A stretch of 20,000 nucleotides of DNA from Tubiluchus corallicola (taxonomy: Eukaryota; Priapulida; Priapulimorpha; Priapulimorphida; Tubiluchidae), in the NCBI GenBank assembly GCA_030141605.1, contig JAQGDQ010001827.1, positions 1 to 20,000 on the forward strand, in the 5' to 3' direction. Below are positions 9,439 to 18,169 of the stretch, piece after piece (the stretch's first letter is position 1; each line of letters begins with the position of its first letter). The position numbers and the translations under genes are program-made. Under the pieces are notes generated by a model that had not been told where the DNA came from, made no database searches, and worked only from the letters and a program-made list of their open reading frames with translations.

Positions 9439-9926
9439 GGTATCATCCATTAACCTTGGGTTATTTGCGTACATCTGAACGTGGCTGAGGCATCTGTACG
9501 GGCTCAGCAGTTCATCTGGGATGTTGATAACGAATCAGGCTTCGGTCACGCTATAAACGTTTTCTTGAAGGCTCTGCCTTTAAGCGTTTTCAGGCGTGTA
9601 TTAAAACACAGTAGGGTTTGCTAATGTTTATGATATCGCGGGACCTAAACCTACCTTATTATGAAAGACATCTGCGACCAGGCAGGTGTTTTACTCAAGT
9701 TCGAGAACGAGAACGTTCGTAAACGACTAGTTTCCCAAGTCAGTCAGATGAAACCCAGCAGACGAAACCACCTTGAGCCTTATAGTTTTTATTGGTGATT
9801 ACCCGTTCATTTTGCTAGTTATTCCCCTACCTCAGTCCAAAAATTTGGATAAACATGGTTACACTTGCCCGTCTGCAAGTTCTATTGTCACTGAATAAGA
9901 ATGGCACACATGGCATGAAATGGCAG
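9439..9926. other. Spacer, no gene recognised
   Basis: No open frame or repeat was recognised. On the minus strand AATAAG|GTAGGT near 9653 resembles a splice donor and could end a 5' untranslated exon of the receptor gene. Nothing else supports this. Confidence 0.35.
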
Positions 9927-9928
9927 TA

Positions 9929-10469
9929 CAGTGGACTCTCGTTACAAGACTCACGCGTATAAGAATCAGCTCGATATAAGAATCAAAATCGCGTTTCCCG
10001 AATTGAATCTGCATTTTCCTAGTGAAAATCCGCTCGTATAAGAATCACCCTTCTTTCGATAGTAGAATCAATTTTGGCGCCAACTCCATTGTCTCTCACG
10101 CCCTGCTTACATGGTTCTGCGCAGTAGGCGTGGCGGACACCACAGAGATTTCAAATTTGTTTGTTTACGTGTCAGTCAGTTGAAATGCACATGCACATGA
10201 AAATTAAAAAATTTTAAGACAATTCTGGCATCATGAAATATTTACCCAACCATGAAATAAAAACATTAGTCTAGGAATTTTTAGGTCCTTTTTAGGCCAG
10301 AAAAACATGCTGTTTCATGTCGTTTCTAGCGTAATTTCGGGAAATAAATAATTTTTATGTGCATTAAATTTTTTTAAAGCAATTCTGGGTCATGCTCGTT
10401 ATAAGAATCGCTCGTTATAAGGATCACTTTGCCTTCTCCCGAGGTGATGCTTATAACGAGAGTCCACTG
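9929..10469. mobile_element. pogo/Tigger-type (Tc1/mariner superfamily) MITE
   Basis: The ends are inverted: CAGTGGACTCTCGTTA at 9929 and TAACGAGAGTCCACTG ending at 10469. TA dinucleotides on both sides (9927-9928, 10470-10471) fit the TA duplication of the superfamily. Near both ends, short CGTATAAGAATC / CGTTATAAGAATC motifs repeat and probably mark subterminal repeats. The element is 541 bp with no transposase. The middle is AT-rich and featureless. Confidence 0.92.
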
Positions 10470-10471
10470 TA

Positions 10472-11005
10472 CCTTATGGATATACTCATGTTAATCATGA
10501 CAAAAAACAGAAACGACTGCTTTATGTACAAACCAGCAATCTTAATTTGCCTGAGAATGCGAAAACTCGTCAGCTCAGGCTTATTTGAATTAGGCGAAAT
10601 AATAAAATAAGTTTTTTGTTTAATTTAGAAACAGCTTAATTATCAAGATTAATAACAATTACGCGTTGCCATGCAACACAAGGTGACTATACCACACTGA
10701 TATTACTTGGTAGACAATGTTATCAATAAAAAGGCCCTGTTTCGTCCATGAACTGTTAAAAGATCATTTTTGTTCGCGTTCGTAAACAGTAAAGAGTAAA
10801 ATTAAATGTAATCTATTTTTCTTGTTGGGTTGTTGATGAAAAGAACAAAGGGTGATTTGTACGCCTTCCTCTCTTTAAAAGGCAACACAATACAAATAAC
10901 AGACCAACGCGCGCATGCAGAAAGAGGGAAAATAACAATCTAAATCTAGACACAAAACTGCGCTCTTTTTTAGACTTGTTTTCAACACGCTAATGTGCAT
11001 GTAGT
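10472..11005. other. Spacer, nothing recognised
   Basis: AT-rich sequence. A 72-codon plus-strand frame enters it from the MITE and is not convincing. No repeats or RNA genes were seen. Confidence 0.4.
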
Positions 11006-11212
11006 CAGGGCCTATTTCAGCCTAGCCGAGGCCCGGGGAAGTGGTGTATGTGAGGCCCCATGGAGGGGGGGGGGGGTGAAGCGCCGGGGGGTTGGCGCAC
11101 AGAAAATGTTTGAACAGCTAGAACGCCGAAGAAGCATTTTCGAAGAGAAAATATGGAGTTGTTAACAGTTAAAAGAAAGAACAATTGAAAGAAAAACTGC
11201 TTTATTCTCAAG

Positions 11213-11282
<70 letters not shown>

Positions 11283-11293
11283 GAGAGAGAGAG
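11006..11293. mobile_element. Truncated hAT-type element, family 3, with GA microsatellite
   Basis: It starts CAGGGCCTATTTCAGCC and matches the reverse complement of the complete copy at 15173-15647: CCGGGGAAGTGG, a G tract, AGCGCCGGGGG, GCTAGAACGC, AGAAGCATTTTCGAAGAG, ATATGGAGTT, TTGAAAGAAAAACTG, TTTATT and TCAAGA, then a GA run. Beyond the GA run the homology stops, and a 154-bp repeat begins at 11294. The other end (AGATAGGCCCTG in the complete copy) is missing, so this copy was broken at its microsatellite. Confidence 0.88.
11215..11293. repeat. GA microsatellite, about 39 dinucleotides
   Basis: An almost pure (GA)n tract with one GGGA interruption near 11271. It gives long SLSLSL or ERERER open frames that are artefacts. 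It lies at the same place in the host element as the CT tract at 15284-15392. Confidence 0.98.
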
Positions 11294-11665
11294 TTAGATT
11301 CTGGTACAGCCACAAGTACTCAATAACAGTAGCAGTCTTGTACAACCTACCATTAAGTTTTGGGTTCCATCTCGGGGCATAGTTAGTGTTTATTAATCTC
11401 TCGGGTTTAATCAAAACGAACGCAATTTGTTGGTACTGTATTGTACCGTTAGATGCTGGTACAGCCACAAGTACTCAATATGGGTAACATTCTTGTATAA
11501 CTTGTCATTGTGTCGGGTTCCATCTCGCGGGATAGTTAGTGTTTATTAATCTCTCAGGTTTAATCAAAACGAACGTAATTTGTTGGTACTGTATTGTACC
11601 GTTAGGTGCTGGTACAGCCACAAGTACTCAATATTGGTAACAGTCTTGTACAACCTTTTATTGAT
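11294..11665. repeat. Tandem repeat, unit about 154 bp, 2.4 copies
   Basis: Units start TTAGATTCTGGTACAGCC (11294), TTAGATGCTGGTACAGCC (11449) and TTAGGTGCTGGTACAGCC (11602). They share CACAAGTACTCAATA, GGGTTCCATCTCG, ATAGTTAGTGTTTATTAATC, TTAATCAAAACGAACG and TTGGTACTGTATTGTACCG. The third unit fades after about 60 bp. Unit length is not a multiple of three and the open minus-strand frames (IEYLWLYQ and so on) are not convincing. Confidence 0.9.
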
Positions 11666-11811
11666 TTCATGCCATGCATTTATTCGGCGGATGGATACAC
11701 ACCAAAAACGAAATGTAGTACTTGCCCTCGGTTGAGATGCTCCTTGCCGAGGTGAGATTGTACACAACACACGATTGGTTGATTACACTGTAGTATAAGT
11801 ATAAAATAAGT

Positions 11812-11955
11812 ATAGCGTCCCTACTTCGCGGAAATTCACTTATCGCGGGCGGGTCTGGAACAAGAACGCCCGCGATAAGCGAGGGAACACCCGCGATAAG
11901 TGAGGGAACGCCCGCGATAAGCGAGGGAACGCCCGCGATAAGTGAGGGAACACTG
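11812..11955 (-). mobile_element. Tigger/pogo-like transposon end with internal 21-bp tandem repeat
   Basis: Reading the minus strand from 11955, the end is CAGTGTTCCCTCACTTATCG next to a TA (11956-11957), the terminal style of Tigger/pogo-type elements. Inside it are four 21-bp units (CCCGCGATAAGYGAGGGAACR, about 11864-11948). Then come TCTGGAAC, CGCGATAAGTGAATTTCCGC and GAAGTAGGGACGCTATA. The far end was not found, so this is a fragment. The 21-bp units make a VPSLIAG heptapeptide frame that is an artefact. Confidence 0.75.
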
Positions 11956-11957
11956 TA

Positions 11958-12689
11958 TATCATTTTTTAAATGATATCGATAAGCGTAAATAAGCAAAAC
12001 TAAAACGTACATCTCGATACTGCGTGCGTGCGTGTGCGTGTGTGTGTGAGGATCCGTAGATCATTAATTGCGGCCCAAAAAATCTACTTAAACTTTAAAT
12101 TATTGAACAAATATAGTAAAAATATTGTTGGAATAGACCTTGTTAGAGTAGAAATTTTTGTGAGGATCCATCTGCCAATTATCGATTAGTTTTAAAAAAC
12201 ACAAATTTCACATAAATAACAAGTATCTATGTGATAGAGTAACTTGACACACAGGTTGAGAAATACAGCATCAAACATCACTCTGCTGAACATTAGTAAC
12301 TCATTTTTTTCTTACTAATTAACTAACATTTGCATACCAGGCAAAAAGTCAGTTCAGATGTTATTATCATTGAAGTGAATTTTGAAAATAATAACTAGAA
12401 ATATAATAGATCATTGTCCTGGCAATAATGTTATTTTAATGTTCTGCATAAAGCTCAGCTTCGTAGTCATTAATTCAGACCTGGATTAACAATTAAGCAA
12501 AATAAGCACGTGCTTAGGCTGTGGAAGTTGGAATTGTACATTATAATTAGGTGTTGCCATCTATGGGCTAATCCTGTTACATTCTACCAGCTGACTTACC
12601 CCCATTATAATTGTATGCATTCACTGGTTTTCTCCCTATTTTAAAGTAATGGTTGTTGTGAAGCCTGTGCAAGTCTGCATAGGTCACTT
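11958..12689. other. AT-rich spacer with a possible transposon end
   Basis: No gene was recognised. A short GTGCGTGCGTGTGCG-type run is near 12020. A CAGACCTGGATTAAC stretch at 12476 resembles a hAT 5' end, but no partner end or duplication was found. A TGTTACATTCTACC at 12575 could be the left end of the LTR-like unit, pairing with TCATAACA at 14041-14048 (TGTTA...TAACA), but the 5-bp flanks (AATCC, AAGTG) do not match. Confidence 0.35.
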
Positions 12690-14070
12690 ATACCTCTATA
12701 TACTGACTGGTTTTGCTTTCTAGTCACTCTCTCACTCTCACTCTCAGTGCTCAGTGCAGGACACTCTAACTCTCAGTGCTCAGTGCAGCAGTCTCTCACT
12801 CTCTCACTCTCAGTGCTCAGTGCAGGACTCTCTAACTCTCAGTGTTCAGTGCAGGACACTCTCACTCTCAGTGTTTAGTGCAGGACACTCTCACTCTCAG
12901 TGTTCAGTGCAGGACACTCTCACTCTCATTGTTCACTGCAGGAGACTCTCACTCTCACTCTCAGTGTTCAGTGCAGGAGGCTCTCACTCTCAGTGTTCAG
13001 TGCAGAACACTCTCACTCTCATTGTTCAGTGCAGGACACTCTCACTCTCATTGTTCAGTGCAGGACACTCTCACTCTCAGTGCTCAGTGCAGGACACTCT
13101 CACTCTCAGTGCTCAGTGCAGGACACTCTCACTCTCAGTGTTCAGTGCAGGACACTCTCACTCTCATTGTTCAGTGCAGGACACTCTCACTCTCATTGTT
13201 CAGTGCAGGACACTCTCACTCTCAGTGCTCAGTGCAGGACAAGCTCACTCTCAGTGTTCAGTGCAGGACACTCTCACTCTCAGTGTTCAGAGCAGGACAC
13301 TCTCACTCTTAGTGTTCAGTGCAGGACACTCTCACTCTCAGTGTTCAGTGCAGGACACTCTCACTCTCATTGTTCAGTGCAGGACACTCTCACTCTCAGT
13401 GTTCAGTGCAGGACACTCTCACTCTCATTGTTCAGTGCAGGACACTCTCACTCTCATTGTTCAGTGCAGGACACTCTCACTCTCAGTGCTCAGTGCAGGA
13501 CACTCTCACTCTCACTCTCATTGTTCAGTGCAGGACACTCTCACTCTCATTGTTCAGTGCAGGACACTCTCACTCTCAGTGCTCAGTGCAGGACACTCTC
13601 ACTCTCACTCTCAGTGCTCAGTGCAGGACACTCTCACTCTCACTCTCAGTGTTCAGTGCAGGACACTCTCACTCTCAGTGTTCAGTGCGGGACACTCTCA
13701 CTCTCAGTGTTCAGTGCAGGACACTCTCACTCTCAGTGTTCAGTGCAGGACACTCTCACTCTCAGTGTTCAGTGCAGGACACTCTCACTCTCAGTGCTCA
13801 GTGCAGGACACTCTCACTCTCAGTGTTCAGTGCAGGACACTCTCACTCTCAGTGTTCAGTGCAGGACACTCTCACTCTCAGTGTTTAGTGCAGGACACTC
13901 TCACTCTCACTCTCAGTGTTCAGTGCAGCAGTCATGCTACTCATGTGTCTGTAGTTTAATAAACACTTTTCTGTTGTGTGCAGTGCAAATATGTATTATA
14001 TATTTTTTATTCTTGTTCATACATCTGTGCCTAAACTCAATCATAACAAAGTGAGTGATCTACAACTTCA
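12690..14070 (+). mobile_element. LTR-like unit with TATA box and AATAAA (copy 2), holding a minisatellite
   Basis: It is collinear with 4000-4260: ACCTCTATATACTGACTGG, CTTTCTAGTCAC, CTCTCAGTGC, then after the 29-bp array GCAGCAGTCATG, ACTCATGTGTCT, an AATAAA at 13958-13963 and TGCAAATATGTA. Further on CAACTTCAAACATGACTTTC matches the AACTTCATAACTAACTTTC of copy 1. In copy 1 the place of the array is taken by about one unit (ACTCACACTCTCAGTGCAG). The whole unit has no coding capacity of its own. Boundaries and class are uncertain. Confidence 0.55.
12720..13930. repeat. Minisatellite, 29-bp unit, about 41 copies
   Basis: The unit is CAGTGCAGGACACTCTCACT followed by CTCAGTGTT. Variants have GTGCT for GTGTT, CATTGTT for CAGTGTT, and units lengthened by one CACTCT hexamer (35 bp). 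Because 29 is not a multiple of three and the unit has no stop in any plus frame, all three plus frames stay open for hundreds of codons (up to 401). They spell the same 29-residue cycle (QDTLTLSVQCRTLSLSVFSA and so on). These are repeat artefacts, not proteins. The minus strand has a stop in the cycle. Confidence 0.97.
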
Positions 14071-14304
14071 AACATGACTTTCACATAGGCCTCAGGGGAA
14101 GAAGGGCCCGCACACAGCTTTTACAATTCAAATAATTACCAGAAAGTAAAATGCAGGATTATGGCGTCGCAGTCGAAGTTGGAAGTAAATTTATTGAATA
14201 AGGGCTCACAGCTGTTGAAAATTATTATATCGTAATATGAGTGATCGTTTATGGATTTGTTTACCATATGACTGTACGGATATAATATTATACATACGTA
14301 TTAT

Positions 14305-14634
14305 ATGTACATGTGTATATATAACAAAAAATGTGACATTGGATTAAAAAAACAAGATGACTCTAAGGAGAATCTAACTTGGAGACATTTTTATTCTTAC
14401 AATCTTAGCAAACTCAAGGTTGCATATAATGTATCAACACGGAAGCTGTTTAACTTTTCATATGATACGAGCGCAAGATATATTTCTACTAGACTTAATA
14501 TTATTTATTTTGATGTTATTCACAGAAAATGTGCATACAGTTTATACGTCAGGCTGAATAAGAGTGAAAATTTTATATGCAAGAACATTTTAAACAGTGA
14601 TGCAAACTTTACTTCTGTAAGAAAAACGTGTTAG
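14305..14634 (+). CDS. Unrecognised 109-codon open frame upstream of a poly(A) signal
   Basis: ATG-initiated frame starting MYMCIYNKKC and ending TSVRKTC. I recognise no domain. It has no signal peptide and no membrane segment. Six N-x-S/T sequons in 109 residues and the AT-rich codons are what AT-rich non-coding DNA would also give. Support for transcription comes only from the region downstream: a T/GT-rich stretch, AATAAA at 14761 and an A tract at 14778. It may be a 3' part of a gene or retroelement, or chance. No upstream promoter or intron is visible. Confidence 0.2.
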   Translation: MYMCIYNKKCDIGLKKQDDSKENLTWRHFYSYNLSKLKVAYNVSTRKLFNFSYDTSARYISTRLNIIYFDVIHRKCAYSLYVRLNKSENFICKNILNSDANFTSVRKTC

Positions 14635-14785
14635 ATGTCATTGGCGTAGTTTGTTATATCGGTAATTGTTATTTGTGTTATTGTTGTGTGTCATGATTTA
14701 TTGTATTATTTGTATTAATTTGTAATGTGTATATGAACTTTGTAACTTTGTGAAGTTTGAAATAAAATATTAAATCTAAAAAAAA
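14635..14785 (+). other. mRNA-type 3' end: AATAAA followed by a short A tract
   Basis: A T- and GT-rich tract is followed by AATAAA at 14761-14766 and, 11 bp later, eight A residues (14778-14785). This spacing is that of a polyadenylated 3' end copied back into DNA, as in LINEs and processed pseudogenes, or else a normal cleavage region. No flanking duplication was found, so the retrocopy reading is only a suggestion. Confidence 0.4.
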
Positions 14786-15164
14786 TCTAGCAAGGATATC
14801 CGTTCAGCTTATCTAGATGTGAACTAGATATCAATAAACATAAAAAACTTATTACAAAAGATCAACATAATATATAGTGAACAAAACGTATCCTAGCAAC
14901 CCGTGTAAATACTGTCATGTTATTTCTTAGGGAAATTGATTTTTTACAGAAATCAATGTTGACCCATTTAATGTCTTGTGTTTTAATCTGATGCTACTTT
15001 TTATACAGTGTAAAGCTGATTTCCCAACACTTACTGTAAAAGATCTTACTTTTTTTTTAATTTCCAAACACGGAATGTCCTTCTACAGTGTAGTATTGTT
15101 TTTATTCTGAATTACACATATATGGGGGTACCAAAACAACAGTTAAATATGCATGATTGTAAAA
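14786..15164. other. Spacer, nothing recognised
   Basis: AT-rich sequence. Only short unremarkable frames and a T tract near 15051 were seen. Confidence 0.4.
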
Positions 15165-15172
15165 CACCTAAA

Positions 15173-15332
15173 CAGGGCCTATCTCGGGAGGGTGAAGTGG
15201 GGCTACTTCCCCCGGGCCTCACCCTCCAGGGGGCCTCGCGCCAAGATAACATTTTTTTGCTTTATGTGAACATACTGCCTCCTCTCTCCCTCTCTCTCTC
15301 TCTCCTCTCTCTCTCTCCCCCCCTCTCTCTCT

Positions 15333-15383
<51 letters not shown>

Positions 15384-15647
15384 TCTCTCTTTCTCGCCGC
15401 ACGCAAGCCATTTACCAGTATTGACAAGGACTGGTCTTGACAATAAAACAGTTTTTCTTTCAATTTTTCTTTCATTTAACAACTGTATAACTCCATATTT
15501 TCTCTTCGAAAATGCTTCTCCAGCGTTCTAGCAGTTCAAAAATTTTCTGGGCGTCAACCACGGTAGCGCCCGCCCCCGGCGCTCCCCCCCGAGGAGGCCT
15601 CACACGCCCCACTTCCCCGGGTCTCGCTTAGGCTGAAATAGGCCCTG
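15173..15647. mobile_element. hAT-type MITE, family 3, complete copy with CT microsatellite
   Basis: Ends are CAGGGCCTATCTCGG at 15173 and GAAATAGGCCCTG at 15647, inverted over about 10 bp. A perfect 8-bp duplication, CACCTAAA, flanks it (15165-15172 and 15648-15655). It has GC-rich ends, a CT tract in the left half and an AT-rich core with ATATTTTCTCTTCGAAAATG. It is the complete relative of the truncated copy at 11006, in inverse orientation. It has no transposase. The ERERER or SLSLSL open frames come from the microsatellite. Confidence 0.95.
15284..15392. repeat. CT microsatellite (compound)
   Basis: A (CT)n tract broken by CCTCTC and CCCCCC runs in its first half and nearly pure from 15339 to 15379. 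It lies at the same internal site as the GA tract of the element copy at 11006, read on the opposite strand. Confidence 0.97.
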
Positions 15648-15655
15648 CACCTAAA

Positions 15656-15924
15656 TATGCTGAGGAATCTCTTACATACACTATTCTTAATATGATTGAT
15701 GAATTCCACAGTAATAATATATTTAAGTTGTTTAATAGTGAAAATTATGGCTTAAGCTGTAAGGTGATATAATACTAAAAGAGCATTATGTCTCTTCTTA
15801 TTAACAACTCGTGTAATTTAACTGAATGCCCATTGCATTAATGTAACTAAGTGACCATTTTAATGTCAACTGTCATCTTTAAGCACTTAGGGACAACAGT
15901 CTGCAAATTTCTGTTTCTTTCTTA
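15656..15924. other. Spacer, nothing recognised
   Basis: AT-rich sequence between two transposons with no gene or repeat seen. Confidence 0.4.
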
Positions 15925-15932
15925 ACGACACT

Positions 15933-16018
15933 CAGGGCCGGAATTAGATGTGGCAAGCGGGGGGGGGGGGATTTTGACAGGGGGTGCGCCCCCCTCGCTC
16001 CCCCTAGTTCCGCCCCTG
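15933..16018. mobile_element. Very short hAT-type MITE (86 bp)
   Basis: Inverted ends CAGGGCCGGAATTAGA and CTAGTTCCGCCCCTG match over about 13 of 16 bases. The 8-bp flanks ACGACACT (15925-15932) and ACCACACT (16019-16026) differ at one base, which fits an old target duplication. The inside is a long G run and a C-rich run that could fold into a hairpin. Confidence 0.75.
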
Positions 16019-16260
16019 ACCACACTTGATTGTATTTAGAATTATCACGGATTCATTGAATAAAGTAAGCAGCATGATTGTGTAAACATTAGTTCAGAAT
16101 AAAGAATGCTCTAAAATATTGAAAACTACAATAGCTTTTTTGGATGAAATGGTATGGATGAAAAAAAACCAGTGTCGAAGTAGTAAAATATACTGCTGGC
16201 ATGTAGCAGGCAAAAAGTACGGAGTCCATTACTGGGCGCCTTAACTGAAAGTTTCGCAAT

Positions 16261-16478
16261 TTGGTTGACAGGTGTCGCCACCAGTACGCTGTACGATGCG
16301 CCGCTTGCTGTGTGGTTATCTCGATACGAAGATGTCATTCGCACGTTTGTGTACTTGCAAACCAAAACCTTGGTTGACAGGTGTCGCCACCAGTACGCTG
16401 TACGATGCGCCGTTTGCTGTGTAATTATCTCGATACGAAGATGTCATTCGCACGTTTGTGTACTTGCAAACCAAAACC
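16261..16478. repeat. Tandem duplication of 109 bp
   Basis: Two nearly identical units, starting TTGGTTGACAGGTGTCGCC at 16261 and 16370, end CAAACCAAAACC. They differ at only a few bases (CCGCTTG/CCGTTTG, GTGGTT/GTAATT). Unit length is not a multiple of three, so the open frame across it changes phase and is not coding. The origin is not clear. Confidence 0.93.
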
Positions 16479-17117
16479 GTCCATAAGTCAGCATAGTTAA
16501 AACAACGTTATGATGCTTCTAAGTAAAATGCACCAAAATTTTGGTCTAATGCTAATTTTTTGTTTTTTTTATATAAGAACAAACGCTAAATATATTGGAC
16601 TTTTATATTTTAGCATCAAATTAACAAGAAAATGTCCAAAAAATACCAAAAATTTAATTTTATAACCCCGTATCCTCTTTTCTGTCTAAAAACTAGTACT
16701 GCAATTGTGAAAAACTTCTATTTTAAAACTCCTATAGTAGCTCGGGAAGCTGTCATTTTGCTTCGGCGTTTTTTATGTTGCCAAACCCTGATCTTTGTCA
16801 GGAAGAGCCATCTGTTGGATTTAAACATAACTTCAATGTGCTCTTGCAAAGTCCATAGCAACCACACTTTCGTACTTGCAATTATTTATTCCATGTGTAA
16901 TCTATATAAACGACATTTGTAAGAGCCTAGTTGCCATTTTGTTTGCTTCAGCGCGTCTAACTGTATGATAAAGTGCAATATAATGACATTAAATATCCAA
17001 TTCTTTTTGTCGAAATGAATGTTGATTCTAAATGAATTTTGAAATAGGCCTGTACATTGTTACCCCTGTAGCAGGAAAACTGAAACAGTATAATTCATTA
17101 TGGTAATAATTGCGATT
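16479..17117. other. Spacer, no convincing gene
   Basis: A 96-codon frame (16632-16922, starting MSKKYQKFNF) has no recognisable domain and AT-rich composition. I leave it uncalled. No RNA gene or transposon ends were seen. Confidence 0.4.
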
Positions 17118-17121
17118 TTAA

Positions 17122-17586
17122 CCCTTTCATACCCGTTGTATCCCGTGGGATACGAGAATATTTTTAAAATTATTAAGCGAAAATTAATAAAAATTTTAAA
17201 ACTGACAGTTATTTGATCTGTTAATAGTTATTTTGATTTAAGCCAATAACAATAGACTAACAATGGTGATAAAATGGCAAACTAGAAAATCTACATAGCA
17301 TAAAAAACTGCGCAAGGTACAGTACTTTAGAGACGACTTTGTACAGATCAGCATAGCATGCATACTAAATGTCTTAAATACTTAAAAAAATTATCAGCAG
17401 TTGCAAAATGAAGCACATTTTATGCTTCCATTGAATCCCAATGTATCCCGTGGGATACAGGTTATATTTAGCACGCGGGCACAGGTAGAAAAAATAATTA
17501 TTATGTGTAAACAAGATGGACATACTAAACAAAAGTACCAAGCCAAAAAAAATTCTTATTAGAAAAATAATTTGGGACTGAAAGGG
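17122..17586. mobile_element. piggyBac-type MITE with TTAA target sites
   Basis: The element is bounded by TTAA at 17118-17121 and 17587-17590. Its ends are inverted: CCCTTTCATACCC and GGGACTGAAAGGG. CCCTTT-type ends next to TTAA are typical of piggyBac elements. Inside are two copies of GTATCCCGTGGGATAC (17138-17153 and 17443-17458), an imperfect palindrome. It is 465 bp with no transposase. It lies directly upstream of a promoter-like region. Confidence 0.85.
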
Positions 17587-17599
17587 TTAACCAAAGTGC

Positions 17600-18169
17600 A
17601 TAGTTATTTTATTGGTCAACGCGAGCATCACGTGACAGCCCTAAGCTGTTTCCCATTGGCATTTCGACAGCTTGTAAAGGTCACGTGATTACTATAAGGC
17701 GTTGCCATAAGGCAGCTGCAACAGTTAGACTCATTGGCAGTTTTCATGCGTGTTTGCGGCCAGCGTGGTTTCACTGAAATTTTGAGTGTCATTCTTACTC
17801 TGGACTTTAATAATTGCACGTTTCACTGAAATTTCATTATTTGCATTTTGTAACTCGTAGCTGGCACGCTTGTAGATTGTACTAAACTAATCGAAGAGTG
17901 TATTACTAATTTATTTGTCCACATTTTAATAAATACAAATCTAACGCATCGCGTTGATTGCTGACGTCACGACAGGTGCAGAAACGATGATCGGTAGGGG
18001 GTGCTAAACCACTTATTTGCAGAATCGTTTAGTGAGCAAATCTCGCGAGTAAAACGAGGATCTCTCTATCTCTGTGTTAGGTCTTAGACATTACCTTGAA
18101 CAATGTAATTAGCGAATCAACGTGCAGTGAATAATTGTGCGTTTATACCAGGAGTCAAGGACTGTTATT
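17600..18169 (+). promoter_or_regulatory. Promoter-like region and 5' untranslated sequence of the gene at 18170
   Basis: Transposon-free tract with clustered sites. TCACGTGA occurs at 17628-17635 and 17681-17688, 53 bp apart. ATTGG (inverted CCAAT) occurs near 17611, 17655 and 17732. A perfect cAMP-response-type TGACGTCA is at 17962-17969. TCTCGCGAG, a known CpG-promoter motif, is at 18041-18049. There is no clear TATA box. The site cluster just ahead of a good coding exon argues for a genuine promoter. Where transcription starts, and whether the upstream E-box part serves this gene or one on the other strand, cannot be told. Confidence 0.5.

Noticed and set aside
8979-9446. 155-codon minus frame starting MIPPRAVVPK
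   Set aside because: It spans both ends of the family-2 hAT MITE, with proline runs from the G tracts. A transposase remnant in the middle is possible but not supported.
11017-11468. SLSLSL and ERERER proteins at 11.0-11.5 kb and again at 15.1-15.5 kb
   Set aside because: They are translations of GA/CT microsatellites inside a transposon.
12575-14048. TGTTA...TAACA as exact LTR ends
   Set aside because: The flanking 5 bp (AATCC and AAGTG) do not match, so the ends are left undefined.
12754-14054. Long plus-strand open frames (up to 401 codons) in the 29-bp array
   Set aside because: All three frames are open for the same trivial reason, and the peptide is a pure repeat cycle with no other domain.
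16265-16922. Frames of 73 and 96 codons in the 16.2-16.9 kb region
   Set aside because: The first crosses a 109-bp tandem duplication that shifts frame. The second has no domain, no context and AT-driven composition.
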